DNA of 64,000 bases from Trachythela sp. YZ-2020. Its lineage: Eukaryota; Cnidaria; Anthozoa; Malacalcyonacea; Clavulariidae. The notes beneath the pieces are model-generated. The model had not been told where the DNA came from and did not search any database. It was given only the letters and a program-made list of their open reading frames with translations. Positions 11,205 to 22,935 of the stretch are shown in pieces; within the stretch, counting starts at the first letter, position 1, and each line of letters starts with the position of its first letter. The DNA lies in the NCBI GenBank assembly GCA_016169945.1, contig JADLSH010000255.1, positions 357,716-421,715 on the forward strand. Reading direction: 5' to 3'. Both the position numbers and the translations under genes were made by a program.

Positions 11205-11340
11205 TAAAACTGATAATCTCACAGTCACATGTGAGATTATTTATGATAATCGTGTTGAACATGATATCTCGTGTTGTACATGATATCTCGCTCGTTCGCT
11301 GCGCTCACTCGTGAGATATCATGTTCAACACTCGAAATAA
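11205..11340. repeat. Hairpin repeat (ATGATATCTCG family)
   Basis: GTTGAACATGATATCTCG and its complement CGTGAGATATCATGTTCAAC flank a CTCGTTCGCTGCGCTCACTC core. A second small hairpin (AATCTCACAGTCACATGTGA) adjoins it. Structure only, no coding. Confidence 0.7.
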
Positions 11341-11904
11341 ATCTGGTATTTCCGCGCACCCATGTATTATTCTCTATTTAAATTATCGATTATCATGGCA
11401 TTGGCTGTATCTGCACCAAAGATAGTATAATTCGATTACATGCAGTTGTAACTACTCAGATTTTCAGGATCATGATCAATATCGGCTATAGATACGTGAC
11501 TATACGATATACATATAGCCAGACTTACGTAAGTCCACTCACGTACTGTATTATTATGGTTATTTTTGGCTAGTTCATAGTCTGGTTCATAGTACTTTTA
11601 CAGTAATTATATTCAAGTGTCTTTAAGCAGTCTATAACTGTTGTCAAACAAAGAACATGGGTGGTTTAACTGGTTTTCATAATAAGGTCGGAAAAAACCG
11701 TTTCCTTTTCAAGCATGCCACCTGACTTTCTTGGCAACTTTCGCTATTAAAACTGTCCTTTTGTGTTCCGGGCATGGGCGTTTTGTCTTTCAGTTGTGCT
11801 TAAGCATCATTAAACCGCAAATTTCGTTTTGTTGACACGTTTTGCTGTGTTTATGACCGAAAAACACTTGCGGGTGTTGTCAAGCGACCAAACGACATGA
11901 CTCA

Positions 11905-12075
11905 TTCCTGATTGACCAATGATGAAAGAGAATTCATGACGTCACTAGTGCCAGTCATTGGGATCAAACAAAGAGCTCCCGAACTCACACATCGAAGTCA
12001 AATTTCTCAAGATACTGGCCTGTTTTTTGGACAAGAAGACGCTCTTTCGTCGCTTTTACGAAGGAATACTGTTCT
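11905..12075 (+). promoter_or_regulatory. Candidate promoter and 5' UTR exon of the ZFAND5/6-type gene
   Basis: Contains a CCAAT box (ATTGACCAATG near 11910) and a full palindromic CRE, TGACGTCA, at 11938-11945, followed by sequence ending at a consensus donor, TTCT|GTGAGT (intron from 12076). Vertebrate ZFAND5/6 genes also have an intron just before the ATG, and here the ATG exon starts one base before the ATG at 14379. The transcription start is not visible, so the extent is inferred. Confidence 0.45.
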
Positions 12076-14378
12076 GTGAGTATATTGTCAATGGTATTCG
12101 TTAATGTTAAGGGGAATGAAGTGCTCTAGCACGAAATCTTGGGTGGATTCGGCGTGCGTTTGTGTGTGACCACATATCGTTTGGCTTTCATTATTCGGCC
12201 CTGCCTCCGAAAGCATTTCGATAAGGCCAACTTTCGAAATATTTTTTCAGTTTTTCTGAGCGTTATAAAGTGATTCAACGACCGTATCAGTTTTCTGAAA
12301 TGTTTAAAATGCCATAAGCTTAAAGGGAAAGATAGTAAAGGGATAATTATTCCGTGATTTTGTCCACATCTGAGTCGAAGGGAAGTTGAAGGCCAACTAG
12401 GGCTCTCGAAATAAAAAATCAGCATACATCACTGTTTCCTTGCCTTTCAGCTTATATATTGCGTTTAAACCAACTTTAGGACGCTTTTTAAGTTTCCTTT
12501 TAGGTATTCTGTCGAGAAACAGCGTTTGCGAAACGAATTTTACTCGGTTTTTGAAAACAAATCTTTGGCAAACATCACGAAAATTTTTTTAGCGTCGGCT
12601 TTGTCCTTTGTTTTAGATTCGGTCACGAAACCTTTTAAGGCGTTTTATAAGCTTTTTCTAAAACAAGAATAAAGCTTAAGCACAAGTCTGAATCGTGTTT
12701 GAATCGGTGAAAAATATTTTGAGCCATATTTGTTGAGAACGAATGTATCGTGAGTGAGACTTAATATTTTTATATGTGGCAAATATGGTCCTATTGTTCC
12801 ACTGAAAACGAACATTTTCTTTCATTCAAATATAGTTAAGGCTTAGGATTTCATCTACTTAAGCGTACTAGTTCTAAAAGGGGTTTCCTCAATGCTTAAA
12901 GGCAAGCTATACTAATACAGTATAGAGATTTAAGTCCTTTATAGCATTGTTGTATAAGTACGTTTATACATTAGTCAGCAATAGCTATGTTTCTGTTTTA
13001 ATAGTATTTATACATTCAGGTGATTCGTGTACATTTATTAAAATCTCTAAGATTTTAAAGCTTTTCTGCTAAAACTATCAGCACTATGTAAGCTGAATTG
13101 TGTAGTGGCTTATGTAGTATGTATAATATATTAATATATGGGCAGTTCTGTACATTAGGAAATATATGTAGCATATTATAAAACAACATAATTGTAGCTA
13201 TGTAATATAAGCAATACTAAAACTTGGCACACAGCGAGGTATTTATCCCATATATATCTGAATATTCACGATATGACTGCCTTAAAAATATAGAAAGTTC
13301 TCTGACGTTTCACATGAAGGCCCTTCTTTGAAACATCCAAGTATTTTCTATATATTTTTTCAGGTAGTTACATCCATCAACCATCTTCTTCAATATTGTT
13401 AGACACTGCCTACACTGGAACCACATACTCGAGAATATATTGAGTGTAGGACGTACAGGGTTTATGGACATCAAAAACAGCATGATTGCATGTTATAGTA
13501 TATACGAATATACTGTAATTGGGAGATTAAGTTAGGTATCTGAGATTTTGAAAATTTGAGAGTAAATATACAGAAAGCATATAAACTACACACCTGAGAT
13601 CTTGCTTGTGCGATACCAACATTCCACAGTGGGGGTTACCCTAAACAGTCTAAGAATTATTCTCGAACGTGCGGTGCCAGTGTGGGTAGGGTATAGCAAA
13701 TATGACAGTTGACTGTTGTGTAAAACTACCTGAAAATACAATGAGAACTTCAACGTTTTGAGCGAAGGCCCTTCGTCTGGAAGCTACTAACTTCCAGACG
13801 AAGGGCCTTCGCTCGAAACGTTGAAGTTCTCATTGTCTTTTTCAGGTAGTTTTACACAACAGTCAACCGCCGTAATAATTATTCTATACATATAGTCCTC
13901 CTAGGTTGCAGAGTTAGGCTTGGGGAATGTGAGAAGTCCTTTCAAGTTAGAGTGCAAATTATAAACTGGAGTGTAATCAGCACAAAGAAAGTCTTATCTT
14001 TTCAGTAAATAACATCAGTTTAAGTTTATTATTGCTCCTGTGGCCAATGTAGAGATCACACTATGGGTGCTGTGTGTTTGTTCATATATTCTTAAGCAAA
14101 TAATTAATACCCAACATTTTTCTTTGATGAATAAGATTGACTTGCACAACACTGAGTAATATCTTCAATGTGAGGGTGCAGTGTAGGCAGCATTGCACAA
14201 TATTCAAAAGTAAATTCATTGGAAAATATAGCAAAATTTTCAATCCACGCTACTTCCAGTAGTAGAAGGGCCCTCACCCACAACTTCACTCGAACAACAC
14301 AAAGTAACATAGCAAAGTAGGGTGAGCTGTGGCTTCAAAACAATGTTTATCTAAATAATAAGTTTTGGAACGTTTTAG
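12076..14378 (+). other. Probable 5' UTR intron of the ZFAND5/6-type gene
   Basis: About 2.3 kb bounded by GTGAGT and TTTTAG. It holds two copies of the GAAGGGCCTTCG repeat family (about 13290-13370 and the hairpin at 13709-13867). No conserved ORF is seen. Confidence 0.45.
13709..13867. repeat. Perfect hairpin of the GAAGGGCCTTCG family
   Basis: Outer arms TTGACTGTTGTGTAAAACTA and its complement, then TGAGAACTTCAACGTT and its complement. The whole 159 bp folds on itself. One arm ends in TTTTTCAGGTAG, a splice-acceptor-like string. Confidence 0.8.
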
Positions 14379-14379
14379 G

Positions 14380-14542
14380 ATGGAGAATCAGAATACACAA
14401 CAACCTTCTCTATGTCGTGCTGGCTGTGGTTTTTATGGTAACTCATCTTTTGATGGAATGTGTTCAAAATGTTTCAAGGATGCTCTAAGAAGAACACAGT
14501 CTACCTCTCCTACGGGATGTATAAGTCCTTCAACTATTACTG
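14380..14542 (+). CDS. ZFAND6: ZFAND exon 1: A20-type zinc finger
   Basis: ATG one base after TTTTAG|G. It encodes the C-x3-C-x11-C-x2-C A20 finger and ends ACT G|GTGAGT. Confidence 0.93.
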
Positions 14543-15568
14543 GTGAGTGTTATTGTACAGCAGGATCATATATTTCCAGGAATACCCTAGTAAATAATTC
14601 CTTTTTCAATGTTTTAAAACTTGAATGATCATTTTTTTTAAAAATTGCAGAGGTCGCGCTTGTATTGATGTTTTGCACCTGAAATTTTTTTTAGGCTCAG
14701 CAGCTTCAGATGAACCGAGCACATCTGCTGTTGCAGAGACAACGCCACCAACCACGTCAACAGCTAGCACAGAGAGAGAACAACCTGTTGCAGAGTCAAC
14801 AGAACCTGCTGCAGCGGCAGCAGCCGTAGCAGTTGAAGGTGATGATCAACAAGATTCCCCTTCCAAAACTAAAAGGAAAAACAGATGTACAACATGCCGA
14901 AAGAAAGTTGGTCTCACAGGTCAGAGTTTTTACATTTTATTACATTTTCAGTGCTTTACATTTACCTAATTTGGGTAACCTGCCTCCCCATCATCAGTAT
15001 CACTATCATAATCATCATCATCACTCTTGCCACCATTATCAATTCATAACCACCATCATCACAATCACTACCATCATCAAATCATTACCACCATCATCAC
15101 TTTTCGTCACAATCATCACTATCATCATCAAATCATTACCACTGTCACCACCATCATCAAGTCATTGCCACCATATCACAATCACCACCACCATCCAAAA
15201 TCCGAATTAGTGCAAATCATAATCATCCAATCATCACCACTGTTATCATCACAGTCACCACCACCATAATCATCACCCACCATGCCTCAACCCACTGCAT
15301 AATGAATATATTCTGATTTATGGTACTTTTAAGATAGTCACCGTGGTGGCAGTAGGGTGCACTCCTTAACAATTGCATCTGAGTGTGCTGGCAGTGCCTA
15401 ACTTTCCATTTTATTGTAGGCTTTCAATGCCGGTGTGGAGGCTTATACTGCAGCTTACATCGCTATTCAGATAAACACGAGTGCTCGTTTGACTACAAGG
15501 CAGAAGGACAGGCAGAAATCAGAAAAAATAATCCAGTCATTGTTCGAGACAAAGTGCAAAAGATCTAA
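14380..15568 (+). CDS. ZFAND6: ZFAND5/6-type A20/AN1 zinc-finger protein (complete, 3 coding exons, 178 aa)
   Basis: Family members bind ubiquitin through the N-terminal A20 finger and act as ubiquitin/proteasome adaptors in stress and NF-kB signalling. Exons are 14380-14542, 14695-14919 and 15420-15568, all joined in phase 1 with GT-AG introns. The A20 finger is at residues 11-37 (C12, C16, C28, C31 in LCRAGCGFYG ... MCSKC). A low-complexity Ala/Thr/Ser/Glu linker follows. The AN1 finger starts at NRCTTCRKKVGLTG and runs through CRCGGLYC and HRYSDKHECSFDY. The C-terminus ends in DKVQKI, nearly identical to vertebrate ZFAND5/6 (EKIQKI). The ATG at 14380 follows an acceptor directly, as in vertebrates. 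Whether it is orthologous to ZFAND5, ZFAND6 or to both cannot be decided by eye. Confidence 0.95.
14695..14919 (+). CDS. ZFAND6: ZFAND exon 2: acidic Ala-rich linker and start of AN1 finger
   Basis: Follows TTTTTTTAG. It encodes an Ala/Glu/Thr-rich linker, a basic KTKRKNRC stretch and the first AN1 cysteines (CTTC), ending ACA G|GTCAGA. Confidence 0.92.
14985..15290. repeat. ATC/CAT/CAC-rich microsatellite in ZFAND intron 2
   Basis: About 300 bp of imperfect ATC, CAC and CAT triplets. The His-rich open frames it creates are artefacts, since the flanking exons splice around it in frame. Confidence 0.9.
15420..15568 (+). CDS. ZFAND6: ZFAND exon 3: AN1 zinc finger and C-terminus
   Basis: Follows TTATTGTAG. 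It carries FQCRCGGLYC and HRYSDKHEC with the remaining AN1 Cys/His ligands, then a conserved tail ending VRDKVQKI and TAA. Confidence 0.95.
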
Positions 15569-17221
15569 ACGACCGCAATCTAGGGCAAATGGAAATCGAA
15601 ATTATAAAGCGGCAGCTTTGTGGTTTGTAGAAAATTTATGTAATGGGTCTTCGATCATTGATGAACCCCACTTTTGCTCAGATTGTGAGCAAACCATATT
15701 ATGCTTTCGAAGAAATGTCAGAATATTTGTATGGCAAGGTTTCTCGTAAATGTATAAGAGTGTCTGACGTAGAGTTCGAATAGTTTTCATAATTCTACAA
15801 AAATTCAAAAATAATTCAAGAAATGTGCATCCTCAATTATAAATGTTTGCCTGTTGTGTCTTCATACAAACCCAATATTTTGTTTGGCCCATGCAAGAAA
15901 AACATAACAGAAAAATAATTTGTGTAGGATTATGCATGTGTACCACATAGATGTATCCTCCCATCCTTTTAGGAAAAATAATATCTCTTTTTTCAAGTAG
16001 GCTTTTTATCAATTTTCATAACAGGCAAACTGGTGATCTCATTTTGTAAAATATATATAACCTTAGTATATACGACGAGTAGTCATCAATGTATTTAAAT
16101 TTGATTGGGTTCCAGTATTTGGGGGTAGATAGAAAAAAATGACCTGTTGCAAATAATTATATACTTTTTGGAAAGACCTTTATGGGCGTCGTGGTGAAAC
16201 GTTGTGTGTTCACTGGCAATTTTTTCAAAGTCCTTACTATGGAAATAGTATCGATCCTGGTTGGAAACAGTATGAGAATGGCAATTAGTTTAAGTATGGA
16301 AATTTAGTTGTCATTTTCATACTATGGATATAAATGGAAATAGCATTCCCATTATTTCCATGTTATGGATTTCAAAAGTTTTTCCCAGTGGTTTGCGAAG
16401 CCCATTTCTCCATAATTGATTTCTCAATAGCGTTTTACCATGACACTCCATTGCTGACAATTTAGTTTTCGTCTACAACGTTCATTTCCAAGACGAACAT
16501 TCCTTAAGTTGGAAATTTTATATGATGGCTCTTCATGCGTTTTCTAATGATTTTGGTGAAGCCAGTCACTTGAGTGTGGCCGCGTGATATATGTTGTCAA
16601 CATCGAAGGTGTGCTAAAGTAGCCTTCGTAGTTCAAATAGTACTAGGTATTTTACCTATAGAACGTTGTAAACCAAAACTAAACTGTTGCATTGTTATTG
16701 AAGCCTCATTTTAAGGCATCGTTCTCGCATGTCGGTGATACTCGTGGACCATTGGACCTGGTGGTGGTCATTAGATCAGAAAATGATTTCCGACAGTCCG
16801 CAGATAAGGGGTAAACAACCATCAATGATCGGTGACAATACACCCTTACGATAATTACGTCGCAAATCTCTCCTTGGCCCGGGAGCCTCGTTCTCACGAG
16901 TCGTGAACGAATTGCCTTTCGTTTTGATTCATGAGAGCGAGGCTCCCGGGCCAAGGGAGTATTCTTGAGGTAATTCTCGAGAGGGTATATTGTACTGCAT
17001 CGCCGGCATATGAGAACTAGACCTAACTTTAATCAGAACAAGTCAAACTTTGCTTCGTATTAATATTTCCACCTATACTATAGTGCACAAAATCTAGTTT
17101 AGAATTAACTTTTCATGTTCGTTGACTTGCTACCAGGACAACGTAAAGAGTGTGGGGTTATATAGCACGGTTCATTTGTAATTCCTATGAAGCTTCTGGA
17201 TGAGGCCGCTGACGTGTTGTG
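15569..17221. other. ZFAND 3' UTR and intergenic sequence
   Basis: No further gene is seen. The stretch contains a long hairpin at 16873-16956 (arms CTTGGCCCGGGAGCCTCGTT and complement) and diffuse ATGGAAAT-type repeats near 16240-16380. Confidence 0.5.
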
Positions 17222-17620
17222 AGTGACCACCACTGAACTGGATAGCGCAACCAATAGACCTTACTGTTTATTCACTTTTGACCCAATGGCCTCGTTTCCA
17301 TGTTTACCTGTTTTGGCAATTGGCATGGCAGACGCATATGAAGGTTATATACCCATGTTTCCTGCACGAATTTGTTTCTCGTTGATCTTTTAATAAGCCC
17401 AAACACAAACTTATTCTTAACTCTGTTGTGTACGAAACATGCGTAAATACCACACGAAAACGAGGCCATTGGCCATTGTGAATAAACAGTAAGGTCTATT
17501 GTAATCACTGATGCAAAAAAATTAAGGCAATTAAACATTGCTAGACAAATGAAATCTGCCATTACTTACTTCGGAAGCAAATGTATCCGGAGAATGTCTC
17601 CAGTTCAGTGGTGATCACAC
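17222..17620. mobile_element. Nested inverted-repeat element
   Basis: Outer ends GTGACCACCACTGAACTGGA and its complement (17599-17618). An inner pair, AATAGACCTTACTGTTTATT, and its complement (17481-17501) lies within. Confidence 0.7.
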
Positions 17621-17947
17621 ACTACACTGTCTTTGCGCTTCGATCGACTAGATAGAATTTATACTGTTTTATAGGGATTATCAATGTGGTAGTGTGTTAC
17701 CATCTCTTATCGTTTATGCCGTTGTGTTGTACATAGTACGTATTTTGTAAATATATTATTTAGACAATAAATTCCTGGTAAACGAGGATGACAGTACAAA
17801 AAATCGGTCCAAAAAAACGCTGAAATTTTATTTTTAGTACAGAAACGGGTGATCTGATGTATCGTCATGCGCATAAGCACAAGACGAACTAGGCTAGCAA
17901 TATACAGTAATAGTCAAATTTGGCTACCCCTGTTCACATCGTTGCTA

Positions 17948-18305
17948 CCAATTCACAACTTTGTATAACTCACATGCCTAGTTCACAGTATAGAGACGAC
18001 CAGTAGGGAAATTTTGTGTGGCCGCTCATTACGCATTGGCAGCCAGTCAATTGCTTTTTCTGGCCAATAAGCAAGCTGGACTAACTTTCCTGGCCAGTAA
18101 ACTGCATATTTTTGCATAAAAAGCCGGCTACATGTTGCATCGCCGAGTGGCCCTACTGGTCGTCTCTATACTGTGCCTAGTTACTATTGTTCTAGTATGC
18201 GTAAACATAGAATAAAACAAAGGTAACTAAGCCTTAGAATTATGTATAAGTAACTAGGAACAATAGTAACTAGGCATGTGAGTTATCGAAAGTTGTGAAT
18301 TGGGT
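17948..18305. mobile_element. Inverted-repeat element with a second palindrome inside
   Basis: Outer arms CCAATTCACAACTTT ... AACTCACATGCCTAG with complement at 18265-18303. Inside, ACAGTATAGAGACGACCAGT and its complement at about 18153-18175 form an independent element of about 190 bp. Confidence 0.7.
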
Positions 18306-19108
18306 CAAAACAAGCGTTAGCCAAACTTGTCTATGGTGTAGGGAACAAAACATGCTCGTCTATTGCCGTATTAAAACACCTATATATAACCACAGACGAT
18401 TAGACGAACCATCTATACCAGAACTGTCTACGTGGAACTGTCTCTTCTTCGTCCACGTTCATACATATTGGTCATCCCTCTTTTCTATATAAAACGCGCC
18501 ATTCAAACTGTTTATTTATGTGATTGGGTAAAATAGAAGAAACGACCGTTGTACTATCATCCTCCTTTGATTCAGAAGAAGGTGCGTTAGTTGATTGCCT
18601 TGGACATCGGCAAGAAGTTGCAGGAGCTTCGTAATCGTACGGTTGTTGTAGTATAAAAGGCAGTTAACTGTTAATGATATAATTGTGCAACAATTTTCCT
18701 GGGTGTGGTCTTGTACTGTAGTGTATTCTACGTCGTTATTTCTTAGTTATATATCTTTATGTTGCGCAAACGAACACACATTTTGGGTTAGGGATAGGGT
18801 TGTGATTGCGGTCATGATTAAAGAGATCATGATGTATTCGTGATCGAAACATGGGTATGCAATCATCGGATGTTGTGTGTGTGTGAATAGGTTCGAATCT
18901 GTTTGCTTTTCATGCCATTGATTCGGACATGGAAACATCCGAAAACCTTGATGCATGTTTCCTCAAATGTGAAATACTTCCCTGTGTACCCACCTTCAAA
19001 AACAATATATAGTGTGGCAATAGATATCCTTTCCGGAAACAAAAATATCTCCTAACAAATTCAAAAACATTTGGTTTCGCAAACATTTTCTTACTCCTAA
19101 AAAGCATG

Positions 19109-19256
19109 CAGTGCCGTAGCCAGGTTTTTCAGTCGAGGGGGGTCCGAAAAAATACTAGGGAGGGACAACATAAGGATTTGTATTAGTCCGAATGTTTCCA
19201 AGGGGGCCCGACAACTCCGCCAGGGGCCCCCTCCCCCCCTCTGGCTACGCCACTGC
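19109..19256. mobile_element. hAT-like MITE with CAGTGCCGTAGCCAG ends
   Basis: A 148-bp element with imperfect inverted ends (CAGTGCCGTAGCCAGG / CAGTGGCGTAGCCAG). CTCCTAA occurs on both sides, but the left copy is seven bases away from the end, so the target duplication is uncertain. Confidence 0.7.
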
Positions 19257-19660
19257 TCCTAAGCTGTATACCAGAGCCATTATTTGTTGTAATTGGCCTA
19301 TTTACTCAGAAGTAATTTACTGTGCCCAGGTTGTGTACAGGTAAATATTTCCGCATCAATGTTTATATGGTTCGGCATTGGACCATGCACGCTAAAGTGC
19401 CAACCAGTGAACTCTAAGGGGACTAACACAGAAGTAGCCAATCAATACAGTATTTTCCCGAAAAACACGACAGCTTTTCAAAATATATATTTAAACAGCA
19501 AGTGTGTATTTGATTGGGCGAATAGAATGAAATGAAAGAAATATATTCATCGTTTTTAAGATCAACAAGTGCTATGTGACGTGTCACTTTACCATACAGT
19601 TGTCTTGATTGGTTTATTATCTATCGGTCTAATTATCTATCGAGCCATTAAGGCATTAAT

Positions 19661-20189
19661 TCACACAGAACTCTCAGCACATTCATTCGTACTCGGTGCC
19701 GCTGAAATGCGTTGACTTGTTTGAGGCATACGGCAAACAACCAACTTTCCAAACGCCATTTTATACCCTTGTCTGAACTTTGAGCTGTAGATACCACACA
19801 GACAGGGGTTGACACAGCTGTTTAGAAAAGCGATGGTCACACATACCAAGTGGAGTGTACTGTAGACACTCACGATACCATACTTTGTCTTCAGTGATTC
19901 GTCCGGGAAGCCAGCCAACGATAAGCGCAGAGCAGGTAGCTAGGACAACTAAGGTTACCCTTTTTAACTGGCTGCCTCGATCGGAGGTAAGATTAGGGAG
20001 TTTTTTCAAGATGTGATACATATGACAATACAGCGCTACCATGGTGGACATTGGGAGTATTGTCTGTATGATAAAATCTATCCATGCTAGTTCTGCATGG
20101 CCGACGGGAAGCGGAGACCATTGGCATTGTTTTGTCTCTACATTATACTTGATTCGGAATATGATTGAGATGTTCATTACAGTTCCCCA
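19661..20189 (-). pseudogene. GPCR 3' part: TM4 end to TM7 and C-terminus
   Basis: Reads WGTVMNISIIFRI (TM4), ECL2, TM5 (QTILPMSTMVALYC), TM6 (SALIVGWLP), then needs a one-base shift at 19905-19907 to continue into TM7 and the stop at 19661. Confidence 0.8.
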
Positions 20190-20199
20190 GAGCCATTAA

Positions 20200-20399
20200 C
20201 AGTGGCGCCGTACCGTTGAGACCCGTCGGAAAATCGGAAATTTGTTATGTTGTCGGAATCGTAATGGTGAAGCATACCTGCAAATACGAATGGTAAAACA
20301 TGGTGATGAAATATCCCCCCCCCCCCCGTCGACAACCAAATATTGTCGGAAAATAGTGAGCTTGGCCCCCCCTAAAATAAGGGACCCACGGCGCCCCTG
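20200..20399. mobile_element. hAT-like MITE inserted in the GPCR TM4 coding sequence
   Basis: Ends CAGTGGCGCCGTA and, in complement, CAGGGGCGCCGTG. Flanked by GAGCCATT (20190-20197) and GAGCCATA (20400-20407), an 8-bp duplication with one mismatch and two extra bases at the left. Removing the element and one duplicate restores an uninterrupted TM4 frame (VLVWL joined to WGTVM). Confidence 0.85.
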
Positions 20400-20407
20400 G
20401 AGCCATA

Positions 20408-20625
20408 CCAAGACGACTGCCAAGATAGCATGACGACATTTCAACGAGCGGTAGACTTGGGGTTTCACAACTGCCAACCATCGCTCAATGGTAAGGACCA
20501 GACATGTGTAGATGGAGATGTAGCCAAGAGTAAAGGGCGGCATCCAGGGAGGCCAGATAATTCTACAATATGCATCCGCAGCGATTTCACTGTATGTTGG
20601 CATTGGAGGAAAGTACAAGAAACGA
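20408..20625 (-). pseudogene. GPCR middle part: extracellular loop 1, TM3 and start of TM4
   Basis: Follows TTTTCAG on the minus strand with one base completing a split codon. It reads RFLYFPPMPTYSE, TM3 with ERWLAVVKP, and CRHAILAVVLVWL, where the MITE interrupts it. Confidence 0.8.
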
Positions 20626-20680
20626 CTGAAAATGTAAAAGAAAAACTTCGTTTTGTAAAAAGGTAATTATTAAGAGATTT

Positions 20681-22935
20681 CATAGAAAGTGAAGGAAGCA
20701 AAGCTGAGATGGTATGGACACGTAACAAGAAGAGATGAAGAAGAGCTGGTCAGGGACATTGAGTGAAGAGATCAGAAGATATGAGGTGGGGTGGTAGACA
20801 TTGCAGAGAAGATGAAGGAAGCAAAGCTGAGATGGTATGGACACGTAATAAGAAGAGATGAAGAAGAGCTGGTCAGGGACATAGAGTGAAGAGATCAGAA
20901 GATATGAGGTGGGGTGGTAGACATTGCAGAGAAGATGAAGGAAGCAAAGCTGAGATGGTATGGACACGTAATAAGAAGAGATGATGAAGAGCTGGTCAGG
21001 GACATTGAGTGAAGAGATCAGAAGATATGAGGTGCATGGGGTGGTAGACATTGCAGAGAAGGTGAAGGAAGCAAGGCTGAAATGGTATGGACACGTAATA
21101 AGAATAGATGAAGGAGAGCCGGTCAGGGACATTATGGAGTGAAGAGATCAGAAGATGTGGGGTGGTAAACATTGCAGAGAAGGTGAAGGAAGCAAGGCTG
21201 AGATGGTATGGACACGTAATAAGAAGAGATGAAGGAGAACTGGTCAGGGACATTGAGTGAAGAGATCAGAAGATATGAGGTGGGGTGGTAGACATTGCAG
21301 AGAAGGTGAGGGAAGCAAGGCTGAGATGGTATGGACACGTAATAAGAAGATATGAAGGAGAACTGGTCAGGGACATTGAGTGAAGAGATCAGAAGATGTG
21401 GGGTGGTAAACATTGCAGAGAAGGTGAAGGAAGCAAGGCTGAGATGGTATGGACACGTAATAAGAATAGATGATGAAGAGCTGGTCAGGGACATTGAGTG
21501 AAGAGATCAGAAGATATGAGGTGGGGTGGTAGACATTGCAGAGAAGGTGAAGGAAGCAAGGCTGAGATGGTATGGACACGTAATAAGAAGAGATGAAGAA
21601 GAGCTGGTCAGGGACATTGAGTGAAGAGATCAGAAGATGTGGGGTGGTAAACATTGCAGAGAAGGTGAAGGAAGCAAGGCTGAGATGGTATGGACACGTA
21701 ATAAGAATAGATGATGAAGAGCTGGTCAGGGACATTATGGAGTGAAGAGATCAGAAGATGTGGGGTGGTAAACATTGCAGAGAAGGTGAAGGAAGCAAGG
21801 CTGAGATGGTATGGACACGTAATAAGAAGAGATGAAGGAGAGCTGGTCAGGGAGATTATGGAGTGAAGAGATCAGAAGATGTGGGGTGGTAAACATTGCA
21901 GAGAAGGTGAAGGAAGTAAGGCTGAGATGGTATGGACACGTAATAAGAAGAGATGAAGGAGAGCTGGTCAGGGAGATTATGGAGTGAAGAGATCAGAAGA
22001 TGTGGGGTGGTAAACATTGCAGAGAAGGTGAAGGAAGCAAGGCTGAGATGGTATGGACACGTAATAAGAAGAAATGAAGGAGAGCTGGTCAGGGAGATTA
22101 TGGAGTGAAGAGATCAGAAGAAAATGTGAGGTGGTAGACATTGCAGAGAAGGTGAGGGCGCAAGGCTGAGATGGTATGGACACATAACAAGAAGAGATGA
22201 AGGAGAGCTGGTCAGAGGCATTATGGAATGAAGAGATCAGAAGAAGATGTGAGGTGATAACATTGCAGAGAAGGTGAGGGCGCAAGGCTGAGATGGTATG
22301 GTCACATAACAAGAAGAGATGAAGGAGAGCTGGTCAGAGGCATCATGGAATGAAGAGATCAGAAGAAGATGTGAGGTGATAGACATTGCAGAGAAGGTGA
22401 GGGACGCAAGGCTGAGATGGTATGGACACGTAATAAGAAGAGATGAAGGAGAGCTGGTCAGGGAGATTATGGAATGAAGAGATCAGAAGAAGATGTGAGG
22501 TGATAGACATTGCAGAGAAGGTGAGGGAAGCAAGGCTGATATGGTATGGACACGTAATAAGAAGAGATTAAGGAGAGCTGGTCAGGGACATTATGGAGTG
22601 AAGAGATCAGAAGAAGATGTGGGGTGATAGACATTATAGAGAAGGTGAAGGAAGCAAGGCTGAGATGGTATGGACACGTAATAAGAAGAGATGAAGGAGA
22701 GCTGGTCAGGGACATTATAGAGTGAAGAGATCAGAAGGAGATGTGGAGTGCATGATAAACATTGCAGAGAAGGTGAGGGAAGCAAGGCTGAGATGGTATG
22801 GACACGTAATAAGAAGAGATGGAGGAGAGCTGGTCAGGGACATTATGGAGTGAAAAGATCAGAAGATGTGTACGTCGTAAACATTGCAGAGAAGGTGAAG
22901 GAAGCAAGGCTGGGATGGTAGGTATGTCAGAGACA
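20681..22935 (+). repeat. Satellite array 1: about 20 units of 118-128 bp derived from a LINE tail
   Basis: The landmark GGTATGGACACG recurs at 20711, 20834, 20957, 21084, 21205 and so on to 22917, with spacing 118-128 bp. One unit read on the plus strand gives KVREARLRWYGHVIRRDEEE followed by LVRDI, the well-known C-terminal stretch after the reverse transcriptase domain of LINE elements. Just after the array a GRPKKR piece (about 22962) continues the LINE tail. The array lies in the GPCR intron. Confidence 0.92.

Noticed and set aside
14833..15269. His-rich open frames
   Set aside because: Translation of the ATC/CAT microsatellite in ZFAND intron 2; flanking exons splice around it in phase.
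18536..18660. Minus-strand frame of about 60 codons (YDYEAPATSCRCPRQS ...) considered as a C-terminal exon of the GPCR
   Set aside because: The receptor already has its own stop at 19661, no acceptor with the right phase was found, and no homology was recognised.
18880..18900. GGTTCGAATC string considered as a tRNA T-arm
   Set aside because: No matching acceptor stem, D-arm or anticodon arm could be drawn around it.
20680..22785. Series of minus-strand open frames rich in Ser, Leu and repeated LITCPYHLSLASFTF-like text
   Set aside because: They are the reverse-strand reading of the LINE-tail satellite; each unit repeats the same artefact and the unit length is not a multiple of three.
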